A program made the position numbers and the translations under genes. Source: Methanoregula sp. (GTDB taxonomy: Archaea; Halobacteriota; Methanomicrobia; Methanomicrobiales; Methanospirillaceae). Taken from it: a stretch of DNA of 46,785 nucleotides. Location: contig NZ_JAJRCG010000022.1 in assembly GCF_028679125.1 (NCBI RefSeq), positions 1 through 46,785 of the forward strand. The letters are read 5' to 3'. Shown here piece after piece: positions 17,779 to 26,245 of the stretch. The notes beneath the pieces were generated by a model. That model was not told the origin of the DNA. It was given only the letters and a program-made list of their open reading frames with translations, and searched no databases. Numbering within the stretch: the first letter of the stretch is position 1; each line of letters begins with the position of its first letter.

Positions 17779-18693
17779 TCAACGTTCATCAGAAGAGAGC
17801 AGTTGAGGGGCGGGGTAGGACTCTGACTCGAACCCGTTGTGTCCCGCGGCCTCCAGGCGGGCCATTGCCCGGGCCGAATACTGTTCCGATATGTCGATAC
17901 CGATAAACCGACGCCCGCATTTCCATGCCACAAGAGAGGTTGTTCCTGCACCATTGAACGGATCGAGCACGATGTCGTTCCTGTACGAGAAGAGTTTCAT
18001 GAGCCGCCGGGGCAGTTCTTCGGGGAACATGGCAGGGTGATCATAGTCTTTCATCCGCGTTTCCGGAGGAAACGTCCACCTGCCCAGCACCCATTCCTTG
18101 AACTCATCGGCCGAGATGTCGATATCCTCTTTTTGACCGGCCTTTTTATGCGACTCCTTGTCAAAAACCTCGATATATTCCCACGTGTATTTGATGTAGG
18201 GCATGGATGGGGATTTCCAGCTTCCCCATGCCGTGTATTTCGCATTGTAATTGTTCTTCTCCCAGAGCAGTTCCGCCCTCCAGAGCAGACCAAGACCTGC
18301 CAGTTGCCGTGAGATGATGTGGTGGGTGGGAACGTAATCCGAGAAGAGGGGCTGGACGTTTATCGCGATCCTGCCTCCCGGCTTCAGTACTCTTTCACAT
18401 TCACGCCAGACGCCGAGCAGTTTCTCAAAATACTCGTTCCACTCATGCGTGTCATCGTGGGGATCCTGGGCATAGGAATGGCCGAAATTGTAGGGAGGGG
18501 ACGTGATGATAAGGTCAATACTCCGGTCAGGAATCCGGGAAAGGGTATCATGGGCATCCCCGCAGATTAACCGGTTGATGAACGGAAGAATTGCTGGGGG
18601 TTCATCAGAGTGGAGGTTCTGCTGTGCATCCTGCGATCCCCTGCGGATCCGGGCTTTCCCTTCCTTATCCCTGACTTTCTCCGATCTCATCAT
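17779..18693 (-). CDS. Orphan beta-class DNA methyltransferase (m4C or m6A)
   Basis: 304 residues. Catalytic motif IV TSPPYNFG (about residue 65) precedes the SAM-binding motif I DPFNGAGTT (about 243), so the class order is beta. The Ser-Pro-Pro-Tyr form is usual for N4-cytosine enzymes, though some m6A enzymes share it. Target-recognition residues lie between (about 120-230). No restriction endonuclease gene is adjacent, so it looks solitary. The tetranucleotide CTAG is almost absent from this window, which makes CTAG a candidate target (hypothesis only). Confidence 0.87.
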   Translation of the reverse strand: MMRSEKVRDKEGKARIRRGSQDAQQNLHSDEPPAILPFINRLICGDAHDTLSRIPDRSIDLIITSPPYNFGHSYAQDPHDDTHEWNEYFEKLLGVWRECERVLKPGGRIAINVQPLFSDYVPTHHIISRQLAGLGLLWRAELLWEKNNYNAKYTAWGSWKSPSMPYIKYTWEYIEVFDKESHKKAGQKEDIDISADEFKEWVLGRWTFPPETRMKDYDHPAMFPEELPRRLMKLFSYRNDIVLDPFNGAGTTSLVAWKCGRRFIGIDISEQYSARAMARLEAAGHNGFESESYPAPQLLSSDER

Positions 18694-18811
18694 ACTGAAC
18701 CTTTAATAGATCGTATACGTCTGGATGAGTAAAAGATGCCGACTCTGCTGCAACGATGTCAACGAGAAAAGCGTTTAATGCAGCAATGGACATATTGTCT
18801 ACGATTATCTT

Positions 18812-19543
18812 ATGCTGGATATCAGAGACCTGCATGTGAAGGTCGGCGACAAGGAAGTGTTGCACGACATCAATCTCCACATCGGTGAGGGGGAGACCCA
18901 TGTGCTCCTTGGCCCCAATGGTTCGGGAAAGACAACGCTCCTGATGACAATCATGGGGTACTCAAATTATACCATCACTGAAGGGAAGATTACATTCAAA
19001 GGGGAGGATGTGACCAACATGAAGGCCCACGAACGGGCCGAGAGGGGCATAGGCATGCTCTTCCAGCGCCCCCCGACGATATCCGGTCTGAAACTGGGAA
19101 AACTCCTCACCGCAATTTCCCGGACCAAGACGGAGGATATTCCTGAGTTGGCCAAGTCACTCCACATGGACAAATTCCTTGAGAGAGATATCAACAAGGG
19201 GTTCTCCGGGGGTGAGATAAAGCGCAGTGAAGTGCTCCAGCTGATGATCCAGAACCCGGACTTCATCATGCTCGATGAGCCGGAGAGCGGGGTCGATATC
19301 GAGAACATATCCCTCATCGGGACCGCGATTGGATCGCTTCTTGAAAAAGACAAGCATATCGTCAAGCGCCAGAAGAGCGGTCTCGTCATTACTCACACCG
19401 GCTACATCCTTGACTATCTCGAAACCGATCGCGGCCATGTGATGTGCGACGGGCAGATCAGGTGTCACGGAAATCCCCGCGAGATCTTAAAAGATATCAA
19501 AAAGCACGGTTACAAGGAGTGTCTCGAATGCCGCAACCCGTAA
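18812..19543 (+). CDS. sufC: SufC-type ATPase of a minimal SUF (SMS-like) system
   Basis: 243 residues. ABC ATPase motifs: Walker A GPNGSGKTT, Q-loop MLFQRPPTI, signature FSGGEIKRSE, Walker B FIMLDEPESGVD and H-loop VITHTG. SufC powers iron-sulfur cluster assembly on the SufB/D scaffold. Only one scaffold gene follows and there is no SufD, SufS or SufE, which is the two-gene minimal SUF arrangement of methanogens. The scaffold gene starts inside its 3' end (16-nt overlap). GCGTTTAATG at 18771-18780 is a possible TATA element. Confidence 0.92.
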   Translation: MLDIRDLHVKVGDKEVLHDINLHIGEGETHVLLGPNGSGKTTLLMTIMGYSNYTITEGKITFKGEDVTNMKAHERAERGIGMLFQRPPTISGLKLGKLLTAISRTKTEDIPELAKSLHMDKFLERDINKGFSGGEIKRSEVLQLMIQNPDFIMLDEPESGVDIENISLIGTAIGSLLEKDKHIVKRQKSGLVITHTGYILDYLETDRGHVMCDGQIRCHGNPREILKDIKKHGYKECLECRNP

Positions 19544-20643
19544 AAGAGCATGAGATCTCAAAAGCAGACCGGGAGAGGATGGCCCAGACCGGTATTGATT
19601 TTGAGATGAAGAACCGGTGCGGCAGTTATCTCCAGATGGACCAGGATGTCGTCCATTCGGAATGTGCAGAGGCAGGCATCGAGGTCCTCCCCTACAAGAA
19701 AGCGATGGAGAAATACGACTGGCTCAAGGAATATGCCTGGAACGTGGTATCACCGGAAAAAGACGAGGTCACAAAATATGTAGCAGCACAAAAAGAGCCA
19801 AAAGGCTACGTGATCATCGCCCATAAGGGCACCAACAACATCTACCCAATCCAGGCCTGCCTGTTTCTCGGGAGGGAACTGATCCAGCATGTTCACAACA
19901 TCATCATTGCCGAAGAAGGGGCGGAGCTTCACATTATATCCGGCTGTTCAAGCGGGGAGCACGTAGGCAAAGGCGGGATGCACTACGGGGTTTCCGAGTT
20001 TTACGTCAAAAAGAACGCAAAGATCAGTTTCACGATGATCCATAACTGGAGCGAGAATATTGAGGTATACCCGCGGAGCGCTTCAATAGTTGAGGAAAAC
20101 GGTGTGTTCCTCTCCAATTATGTCTGCATGCAGCCCGTGAAAAAGATCCAGATGTACCCGACGGCGACCCTGAAAGGAGCCAACTCGGTGGCCCGGTTCA
20201 GCAGTGTTGTTATCGCAACTCCCGGTTCGTACATGGATCTGGGCTCACGCGCAATCCTCGTAGGCCCCGGTTCCAGCGCCGAACTGATAACCCGTGCCAT
20301 CACGAAAGGCGGCACCATCATGTCCCGGGGTCACATCGCCGGAAAAACCGCCGGGACCCGGGGGCACCTCGAATGCAAAGGTCTCATCCTCAAGGACGGG
20401 ATCATCTATGCGGTTCCGGAGATCGAGGGATCGGTTGTCGGGACCGAACTCTCGCATGAGGCTGCCGTAGGGAAACTCGCCCAGGAAGAGATCGAATACC
20501 TTATGGCCCGCGGACTTGATGAAGACGAGGCCACAGCAACGATCATCCGCGGGTTCCTCGATGTAAAGATCTCCGGTCTTCCCGAAGCCCTGCAAAAGCA
20601 GATCGATGCTTCCATTGATGAGGCAGAAAAAACAGGGTTCTGA
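19528..20643 (+). CDS. sufB: SufB-type Fe-S assembly scaffold
   Basis: 371 residues from ATG 19528, preceded by AAGGAG inside sufC. The beta-helix core and the late SHEAAVGKLAQEEIEYLMAR are typical of SufB/SufD. It lacks the long N-terminal helical region of bacterial SufB and so is a compact archaeal scaffold. It would form a SufB-SufC complex that builds and transfers [Fe-S] clusters, needed in quantity by a methanogen. Cysteines are concentrated early (NRCGSYL, HSECAEAG, SGCSSGEH). It is followed after 11 nt by pcm. Confidence 0.92.
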   Translation: MPQPVKEHEISKADRERMAQTGIDFEMKNRCGSYLQMDQDVVHSECAEAGIEVLPYKKAMEKYDWLKEYAWNVVSPEKDEVTKYVAAQKEPKGYVIIAHKGTNNIYPIQACLFLGRELIQHVHNIIIAEEGAELHIISGCSSGEHVGKGGMHYGVSEFYVKKNAKISFTMIHNWSENIEVYPRSASIVEENGVFLSNYVCMQPVKKIQMYPTATLKGANSVARFSSVVIATPGSYMDLGSRAILVGPGSSAELITRAITKGGTIMSRGHIAGKTAGTRGHLECKGLILKDGIIYAVPEIEGSVVGTELSHEAAVGKLAQEEIEYLMARGLDEDEATATIIRGFLDVKISGLPEALQKQIDASIDEAEKTGF

Positions 20644-20654
20644 ACAGATCCTTT

Positions 20655-21308
20655 ATGGATACCAATCCCCGGGCCTACGAACGTTCCAGAATGGTGGAGC
20701 TGCAGATCCGATCCCGGGGAATATCCAATCCCCGCATACTCGCAGCAATGCGCGACATTCCCCGTCATCTCTTCATCCCCCCGCCGTATAACACGTCAGC
20801 ATACGAGGACGCCCCGCTCCCCATAGGAAACGGCCAGACGATATCACAACCCTATATCGTGGCTCTCATGACTGAACTGCTTGACCCCCGCCCCGGAGAT
20901 CGTGTCCTCGAGATCGGTGCCGGAAGCGGTTACCAGGCTGCGATACTCTCGATGCTCGTGCAGCACGTAACAACAATCGAACGTATTCCAGCCGTAGCGG
21001 ACCTGGCAAGGGCAAACCTCGCAGAACTTGGATTTAACAATGTCAGCGTCATTGTCGGCGACGGGACACAGGGATACCCGGAAGATGCACCCTATGATGG
21101 AATCATGATTACGGCAGCAACACCGGAAATTCCCCAACCCCTCATCGATCAACTTGCAGATGGGGGAAGGCTTGTCGCACCAGTGGGAGGTCGGGAAATA
21201 CAGGAACTGATCACACTTGCCAGAAAAGGAGATAGCATGGAACGTTCCTCGCACGGGGGAGTCCGCTTTGTCCCCTTGATTGGTGAGTTCGGCTGGGGGA
21301 ACACCTGA
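20655..21308 (+). CDS. pcm: Protein-L-isoaspartate O-methyltransferase
   Basis: 217 residues, normal length. Family motifs are PLPIGNGQTISQPY near residue 60, the SAM site VLEIGAGSGYQAA, and GRLVAPVGG. It methylates isoaspartyl residues in aged proteins with SAM, starting their repair to aspartate. Its last base overlaps the start of the following cyclase (TGATG), so pcm, the cyclase and the next gene look cotranscribed. Confidence 0.95.
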   Translation: MDTNPRAYERSRMVELQIRSRGISNPRILAAMRDIPRHLFIPPPYNTSAYEDAPLPIGNGQTISQPYIVALMTELLDPRPGDRVLEIGAGSGYQAAILSMLVQHVTTIERIPAVADLARANLAELGFNNVSVIVGDGTQGYPEDAPYDGIMITAATPEIPQPLIDQLADGGRLVAPVGGREIQELITLARKGDSMERSSHGGVRFVPLIGEFGWGNT

Positions 21309-21922
21309 TGACGATTATTGATATTACCCGTCCTCTTGCCGGCAATTCCCTTGCCTATCCCGGTGATACAGCCCCGCATTTTATCCAGAGCGATGCCGGC
21401 CTGTATCTGGTCTCCGATATCCGGATGAGCAGCCATTCCGGGACGCACATTGATGCTCCAGTCCATTACCTGAAGACGGGTCTGACCGTTGATGAACTCC
21501 CCCTTTCCCACCTGATCGGGCCCTGCCGCGTGCTCGACGTATCCGGTGCCGGCCCACTCATCGATGTTTCATGGATCAAAAACAGAACAGACGGAGTTCC
21601 ACGTATCCTGTTAAAGACGGTATTTTCCACGTGTACTTCGTTCAGCGAGGAGTATCCCTCGCTGACTCTCGATGCAGCAAAGTATCTGACATCAACCGGG
21701 ACGCTCTGTATCGGCATTGATTCCTTCTCAATAGAAAAATTTGACTGCGATGGATCGGTGCACCGCGAATTACTCCACCATGGCTGTCTCATTATCGAAC
21801 TTCTCGATCTCTCGCACGTCCCGGAGGGTGATTACACGATTTTTGCACTCCCGCTTCGTCTCGCAGGTCTGGACGGGGCTCCGGCCCGGGTTATTCTGGT
21901 AACCAATGATGGAGGAAAATGA
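21308..21922 (+). CDS. Metal-dependent cyclase/kynurenine-formamidase-fold hydrolase
   Basis: 204 residues of the Cyclase family. The metal motif HSGTHIDAPVHY (HxGTHxDxPxH) is complete and a second His-containing segment, HRELLHHGCLIIELLDLS, follows. Relatives include bacterial kynurenine formamidase and other amide or cyclic-ester hydrolases; archaea do not generally degrade tryptophan by this route, so the substrate is unknown. It overlaps the next gene by 4 nt (ATGA). Confidence 0.87.
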   Translation: MTIIDITRPLAGNSLAYPGDTAPHFIQSDAGLYLVSDIRMSSHSGTHIDAPVHYLKTGLTVDELPLSHLIGPCRVLDVSGAGPLIDVSWIKNRTDGVPRILLKTVFSTCTSFSEEYPSLTLDAAKYLTSTGTLCIGIDSFSIEKFDCDGSVHRELLHHGCLIIELLDLSHVPEGDYTIFALPLRLAGLDGAPARVILVTNDGGK

Positions 21923-22539
21923 TGGATATTGTTATCGAATCCGTAAAAAAAATCCAAGTGCTCCTCGAAGACAGTGGCTGTACTGATGCCGGGGTAGTGC
22001 TTGATGTCGACACCGATGCTGATACCTGCCAGTTCGAGAGCGGTGCCACCATGTCGGCTACGTTTGGCGGGAGGAGTGCGGATTTCGCAACGCATGATCC
22101 CATACGTGCCCCGACAAAGATCTCCTTCATGTTCGGTGAATCGCTGGACACCCCCCCGGTCCGTGGCGCTGCGTGTGCAATTATTAATGTCGTGCTGGGT
22201 TTCCTCTGTATGTCCCGTATACTGCATGCATGCCCGGAATCCTGTCATGCCTCCTGCCGAAACCGGATTCACCAGGAGATTGCCGGAAAGATGCTCTTCT
22301 GTATCGGTTCTCTGGGGAAAACGGAGCGGGATTTTTCCCGCCACGTCACCGGTAACCTGTCAGATGCAGAGATCATTCTCATCACCGGCGATGGGATCAT
22401 TGCGAAGGGAACCGGTGACATTATTGAAAATTATAAAAACACTAAACGAATCATTTGTATCGGTCCTTCAACAGCCGGGATCGCACGGCTCTATGAGATA
22501 GAGCACTGGTGCCCGTTCGGAAGAAGTGGCATTGACTGA
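21919..22539 (+). CDS. Conserved-looking protein of unknown function
   Basis: 206 residues; family not firmly recognised. The C-terminal half (from about residue 140) reads as an alternating beta/alpha fold: AEIILITGDGIIAKGT, then IICIGPSTAGIARLYE, which recalls the DUF364/DUF4213 heavy-metal chelation fold. The middle is Cys-rich, with five Cys between residues about 86 and 113 (AACAI, FLCMS, HACPESCHASC), suggesting metal or Fe-S binding. It is coupled to the cyclase by an ATGA overlap. Any function is a guess; the fold resemblance is weak. Confidence 0.6.
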   Translation: MMDIVIESVKKIQVLLEDSGCTDAGVVLDVDTDADTCQFESGATMSATFGGRSADFATHDPIRAPTKISFMFGESLDTPPVRGAACAIINVVLGFLCMSRILHACPESCHASCRNRIHQEIAGKMLFCIGSLGKTERDFSRHVTGNLSDAEIILITGDGIIAKGTGDIIENYKNTKRIICIGPSTAGIARLYEIEHWCPFGRSGID

Positions 22540-22580
22540 TTCCCCTCTTTCCCGATTGTACCCGATGGAAGTAAACTCTT

Positions 22581-22589
22581 TTTAATATA
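22581..22589 (+). promoter_or_regulatory. TATA box of the amino-sugar operon
   Basis: TTTAATATA, about 24 nt upstream of the glmM ATG, in a T-rich setting after the previous gene's stop (gap 22540-22608). It probably drives the glmM-glmU-glmU-glmS series. Confidence 0.5.
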
Positions 22590-22608
22590 CACTTCATAAG
22601 ATAGTACC

Positions 22609-23859
22609 ATGCTTTTCGGATCATCCGGAATACGAAGGACATTTGATCAGACGCTTGTCGATACGGCACTGAAAATCGGAAACGTTCTCGCTTCCGGATC
22701 GTCCGATGTCCTTGTAGGGATGGACACCCGCACAACAAGCCCTCTTCTTTCGCACCTGGTTGTTTCCGGCATCATGAGCAATGGCGGAACCGCGTTCCTT
22801 GCGGGAATTGTCCCGACACCCACGGTAGCATACAATACACGGTCCAAGAAGGCCGGGTGCATGATCACGGCCTCGCATAACCCAGAGGAGTACAATGGGC
22901 TCAAACTCTTCAATCCTGACGGGTCTTCGTTTACCCGGGCACAGCAGCAGGAGACCGAAGAGCAACTCATTAACCTGAACTATACTGACTGGCAGAATCT
23001 GGGGAAGGAATCAATTATCGATGCACTGACGCCCCATAAGGATGCAATTTTAAAGAACGTGCACATTGGCCGGGAGATCTCCGTGATCATCGATTGCGGT
23101 AACGGGGCCGGATGCACGCTGACACCGAACCTTCTGTCAGATGCAGGAATCAGAACAACAACCATCAACTGCAATCCATCAGGACATTTTGCCCGACCTT
23201 CAGAACCATTACCGGAATATCTCGGCTATGTTGGGGAGATGGTGAAAAAAACAGGCGCAGACTGTGCCGTGGTTCATGACGGGGATGCAGATCGCATGAT
23301 GGCATTTGACAACCGGGGACGGTATATCGATGGCGACCACCTCCTCATGATCTTTGCAAAATATACTGGTGCAAAACAGGTTGTCACCACCAGCGATGCA
23401 TCAATGATCATCGATGAGATCGCCGATGTCCGAAGGACACCGGTTGGCGATGCATACGTATCTGAGGAATTGATGAAAGGAGGTGATTTCGGCGGGGAGC
23501 CTTCGGGTGCCTGGATATTCCCGAAGATCTCGCTCTGTCCCGATGGTCCGTATGCTGCTGCTCTTTTCTGTGAGATCGCATCAGAATGGGATGTTGCAGG
23601 AGAGATCGATGCAATGCCACATTATCCTGTACTCCGGGAATCGTTCCCTACAAGTGCTGCACGGGAGATTCTCACGGGTCTTGGGGCATCAAGCCCCACG
23701 GATGGGATACGTATTACTGAAGAGGACGGATGGTGCCTGATCCGGGCCAGCGGCACTGAACCGAAGATCCGTATCACCGCAGAAGGAAAAGATCCAGCAA
23801 AGGCTAAGACAATGCTTGCAAAGGGAAAGGAACTCGTCCGGCAGGGGAAAACTGCTTAA
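22609..23859 (+). CDS. glmM: Phosphoglucosamine/phosphohexose mutase
   Basis: 416 residues. Active-site serine loop ITASHNPEEYNG (Ser89), metal loop DGDADRMM, sugar-binding GGEPSGAWIF and phosphate-binding RASGTEPKIRIT are all present in order. It interconverts hexose 6- and 1-phosphates. The neighbouring glmU-like and glmS genes indicate glucosamine phosphate as substrate, giving GlcN-1-P for UDP-GlcNAc. It starts very early at the conserved LFGSSGIRR, typical of archaeal GlmM. Confidence 0.92.
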   Translation: MLFGSSGIRRTFDQTLVDTALKIGNVLASGSSDVLVGMDTRTTSPLLSHLVVSGIMSNGGTAFLAGIVPTPTVAYNTRSKKAGCMITASHNPEEYNGLKLFNPDGSSFTRAQQQETEEQLINLNYTDWQNLGKESIIDALTPHKDAILKNVHIGREISVIIDCGNGAGCTLTPNLLSDAGIRTTTINCNPSGHFARPSEPLPEYLGYVGEMVKKTGADCAVVHDGDADRMMAFDNRGRYIDGDHLLMIFAKYTGAKQVVTTSDASMIIDEIADVRRTPVGDAYVSEELMKGGDFGGEPSGAWIFPKISLCPDGPYAAALFCEIASEWDVAGEIDAMPHYPVLRESFPTSAAREILTGLGASSPTDGIRITEEDGWCLIRASGTEPKIRITAEGKDPAKAKTMLAKGKELVRQGKTA

Positions 23860-23882
23860 CCATTGTAAGGAGAGGTGTACGT

Positions 23883-25082
23883 ATGGAATGCGTCGTTCTC
23901 GCGGCAGGAGAGGGAAAACGGATGCGACCCCTGACTGCGAAGCGCCCGAAAGTCATGCTCCCTCTCGCCAACCGGCCGATGATGGAGCACCTTGTTCTTG
24001 CGACCCGGGATGCCGGGATCACCGATTTTGTCTTTATTGTCGGGTATGGTGAACGGGAGATACGCAAACATTTTGGCGACGGGTCAGAATTCGGAATCCA
24101 TATTGCCTATGCCACCCAGCGGCACCAGCGGGGTACTGCGGATGCAGTAAGTGCTGCACGGGATCTGGTCACCGGCCCATTTATTGTCCTGAACGGGGAT
24201 ATGGTTCTCAAACGGGAAGATATCGCAGAACTGTGCAGGAAGAAACCGGCTTGCATGTGTATAAGCTCCACGGATCATCCCGGGGATTATGGTGTGGTAC
24301 TGACCGAGAACGGGATGATTACATCCCTTGAAGAGAAATCGAAAATACCGAAATCGAATCTCATCAATGCCGGGGCATACCTTTTTTCACCGGATATCTT
24401 TGATCTCATCGATAATGTCCACCCTTCACCAAGGGGAGAGCTGGAGCTTACCGATGCGCTTGCAGTGCTGGTGGAGAAACGGCAATTATGCGCACACCAT
24501 CTCTCGTACTGGATGGATGTTGGCCATCCATGGGACATGCTCGATGCGAATGCTGCTCTTATGGAGACCACAAAACCGGCAAATCATGGGGTGGTCGAGG
24601 AAGGTGTGACCCTGCAAAACAGTGTCATCATTGGCGAGGGAACCGTGATCAAATCCGGAACCTATATCGAGGGCCCCTGCATCATCGGGAAAAACTGTCG
24701 TATCGGACCCCATGCGTACATTCGCGGCGCCACCAGTATCGGAGACGATTGCCACGTCGGGCATTGTTCCGAACTCAAGAACTCGATCATCATGGCAGGG
24801 ACAAAAATCCCGCATTTCAACTATGTCGGGGATTCCGTTGTCGGGGCGGGATGCAATTTCGGTGCGGGCACAAAGATTGCCAACCTCAGAAACGATCATG
24901 CGACCATCCGGGTATGCGGGAAGGATACGCGACGGAAAAAGTTTGGTGCGGTGATTGGTGATGATGTCAGGTTTGGCATCAACTGTTCCATCAATGTCGG
25001 TACCATGATCGGGAGTGAGGCGAAGTTTGCGCCAAATACAGTCATTGAGGGCTGTATCGGGGAAAAAGCAGTTATACGGTAG
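23883..25082 (+). CDS. glmU: Bifunctional GlcN-1-P acetyltransferase/UDP-GlcNAc pyrophosphorylase
   Basis: 399 residues. Nucleotidyltransferase domain (1 to about 230) with VVLAAGEGKRMRPLT and Lys in KRPKVMLPLANRP, followed by a left-handed beta-helix (about 235-399) of hexapeptide repeats. The late segment with FGAGTKIANLRNDHATIRV and RRKKFGAVIGDDVRFG is like archaeal ST0452/MJ1101-type GlmU, where it carries the acetyltransferase site. It should acetylate GlcN-1-P and couple it to UTP. It is followed after 7 nt by a paralogue. Confidence 0.9.
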   Translation: MECVVLAAGEGKRMRPLTAKRPKVMLPLANRPMMEHLVLATRDAGITDFVFIVGYGEREIRKHFGDGSEFGIHIAYATQRHQRGTADAVSAARDLVTGPFIVLNGDMVLKREDIAELCRKKPACMCISSTDHPGDYGVVLTENGMITSLEEKSKIPKSNLINAGAYLFSPDIFDLIDNVHPSPRGELELTDALAVLVEKRQLCAHHLSYWMDVGHPWDMLDANAALMETTKPANHGVVEEGVTLQNSVIIGEGTVIKSGTYIEGPCIIGKNCRIGPHAYIRGATSIGDDCHVGHCSELKNSIIMAGTKIPHFNYVGDSVVGAGCNFGAGTKIANLRNDHATIRVCGKDTRRKKFGAVIGDDVRFGINCSINVGTMIGSEAKFAPNTVIEGCIGEKAVIR

Positions 25083-25089
25083 GTGAACT

Positions 25090-26244
25090 ATGCAGGCGGT
25101 AATTCTTGCAGCAGGTGAGGGGAGGCGGGTGCGACCCCTGACAAGAAGCAGGCCCAAGGCAATGATCCCGGTGGCCAATCGTCCGATTATCGAATACGTG
25201 ATCGAAGCGCTGGTAAAAAACGGTATCCGGGATATCATCGTTGTTGTGGGATACCGGAAGGAGCAGGTGACACGATACCTGAACCAGATGGATATTCCCG
25301 TTGATGTAGTTGTCCAGAACAAGCAGCTGGGAACCGGGCACGCCCTCCTTTCAGCGGAATCTAAAATTCATGATAATTTTCTGGTGCTTCCCGGGGACAA
25401 CTATATCGATCCATCATCTATTGCCCGGATCAAAGATATTCCCAACGCCATGCTGGTAAAAGAACACCAGAATCCCTCGAACTTCGGGGTTGTGATGCTC
25501 CACGAAGATCACGTCACCAATATTGTCGAGAAGCCTGCCCATGCCCCCAGTTTCATGGTAAGTACCGGGATCTATTCCCTGACAAGGGAGGTCTTTGGTC
25601 ATATCCGGGAAAACAATCTGACCGATGCCATCTCCTCCCTCATCAAAAGCGGTGTGAAGATACAGGGCATCCCTGCCGATGACTGGCAGGATGCAATCTT
25701 TGCCTGGGACCTGCTCAAGATGAACCGCCGGTTGTTACCCACCATATCCCCGTCACGCGATGGTTCCGCAAGCAGGCAGACCATCATCCAGGGGGCAGTC
25801 AGGATTGGTAAAGGGACGACCATCGGCCCGAATACCGTCATTACCGGACCGGTTGTGATAGGAAATGACTGCGTTATCGGGCCAAACTGCTGCATCCTGC
25901 CAAACACCAGTATCGGATCACGGGTAAAAATTGAACCGTTTACAATTATCGGGGAGTCGATTATCATGGATGATACCGTAATCGGATCTCATTCACGGAT
26001 CATCGATACCGTGACGGGCGAGCGGTGCATCCTTGCTGACCATACATCGACATGGACAACCTCAGGAATCCTTGATTTCGAGGGTTTGGCAGTACGATCT
26101 GAATTCGGTGCAATTCTCGGGGACAGTATAACCTGCGGGCCGTTCTCCATAATGAAAAATTCGATGATCGGAAACAGTGTCACCATCGAAGGCCGTGCCA
26201 GTCTGTCCTCACGATATATTCCGGATAATTCCACGGTGATATGA
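25090..26244 (+). CDS. Second GlmU-like sugar-1-phosphate nucleotidyltransferase
   Basis: 384 residues, a tandem paralogue of the gene before it. N-terminal VILAAGEGRRVRPLT and RSRPKAMIPVANRP, then LPGDNYIDPSS as the metal-binding Asp region, and a C-terminal beta-helix. The helix differs from the first copy: it has RSEFGAILGDSITCGPFS but lacks the NLRNDH segment linked to amino-sugar acetylation. It may activate a different sugar (glucose, or a modified GlcNAc) for glycan assembly. Its stop is 1 nt before the glmS GTG. Confidence 0.85.
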   Translation: MQAVILAAGEGRRVRPLTRSRPKAMIPVANRPIIEYVIEALVKNGIRDIIVVVGYRKEQVTRYLNQMDIPVDVVVQNKQLGTGHALLSAESKIHDNFLVLPGDNYIDPSSIARIKDIPNAMLVKEHQNPSNFGVVMLHEDHVTNIVEKPAHAPSFMVSTGIYSLTREVFGHIRENNLTDAISSLIKSGVKIQGIPADDWQDAIFAWDLLKMNRRLLPTISPSRDGSASRQTIIQGAVRIGKGTTIGPNTVITGPVVIGNDCVIGPNCCILPNTSIGSRVKIEPFTIIGESIIMDDTVIGSHSRIIDTVTGERCILADHTSTWTTSGILDFEGLAVRSEFGAILGDSITCGPFSIMKNSMIGNSVTIEGRASLSSRYIPDNSTVI

Positions 26245-26245
26245 C

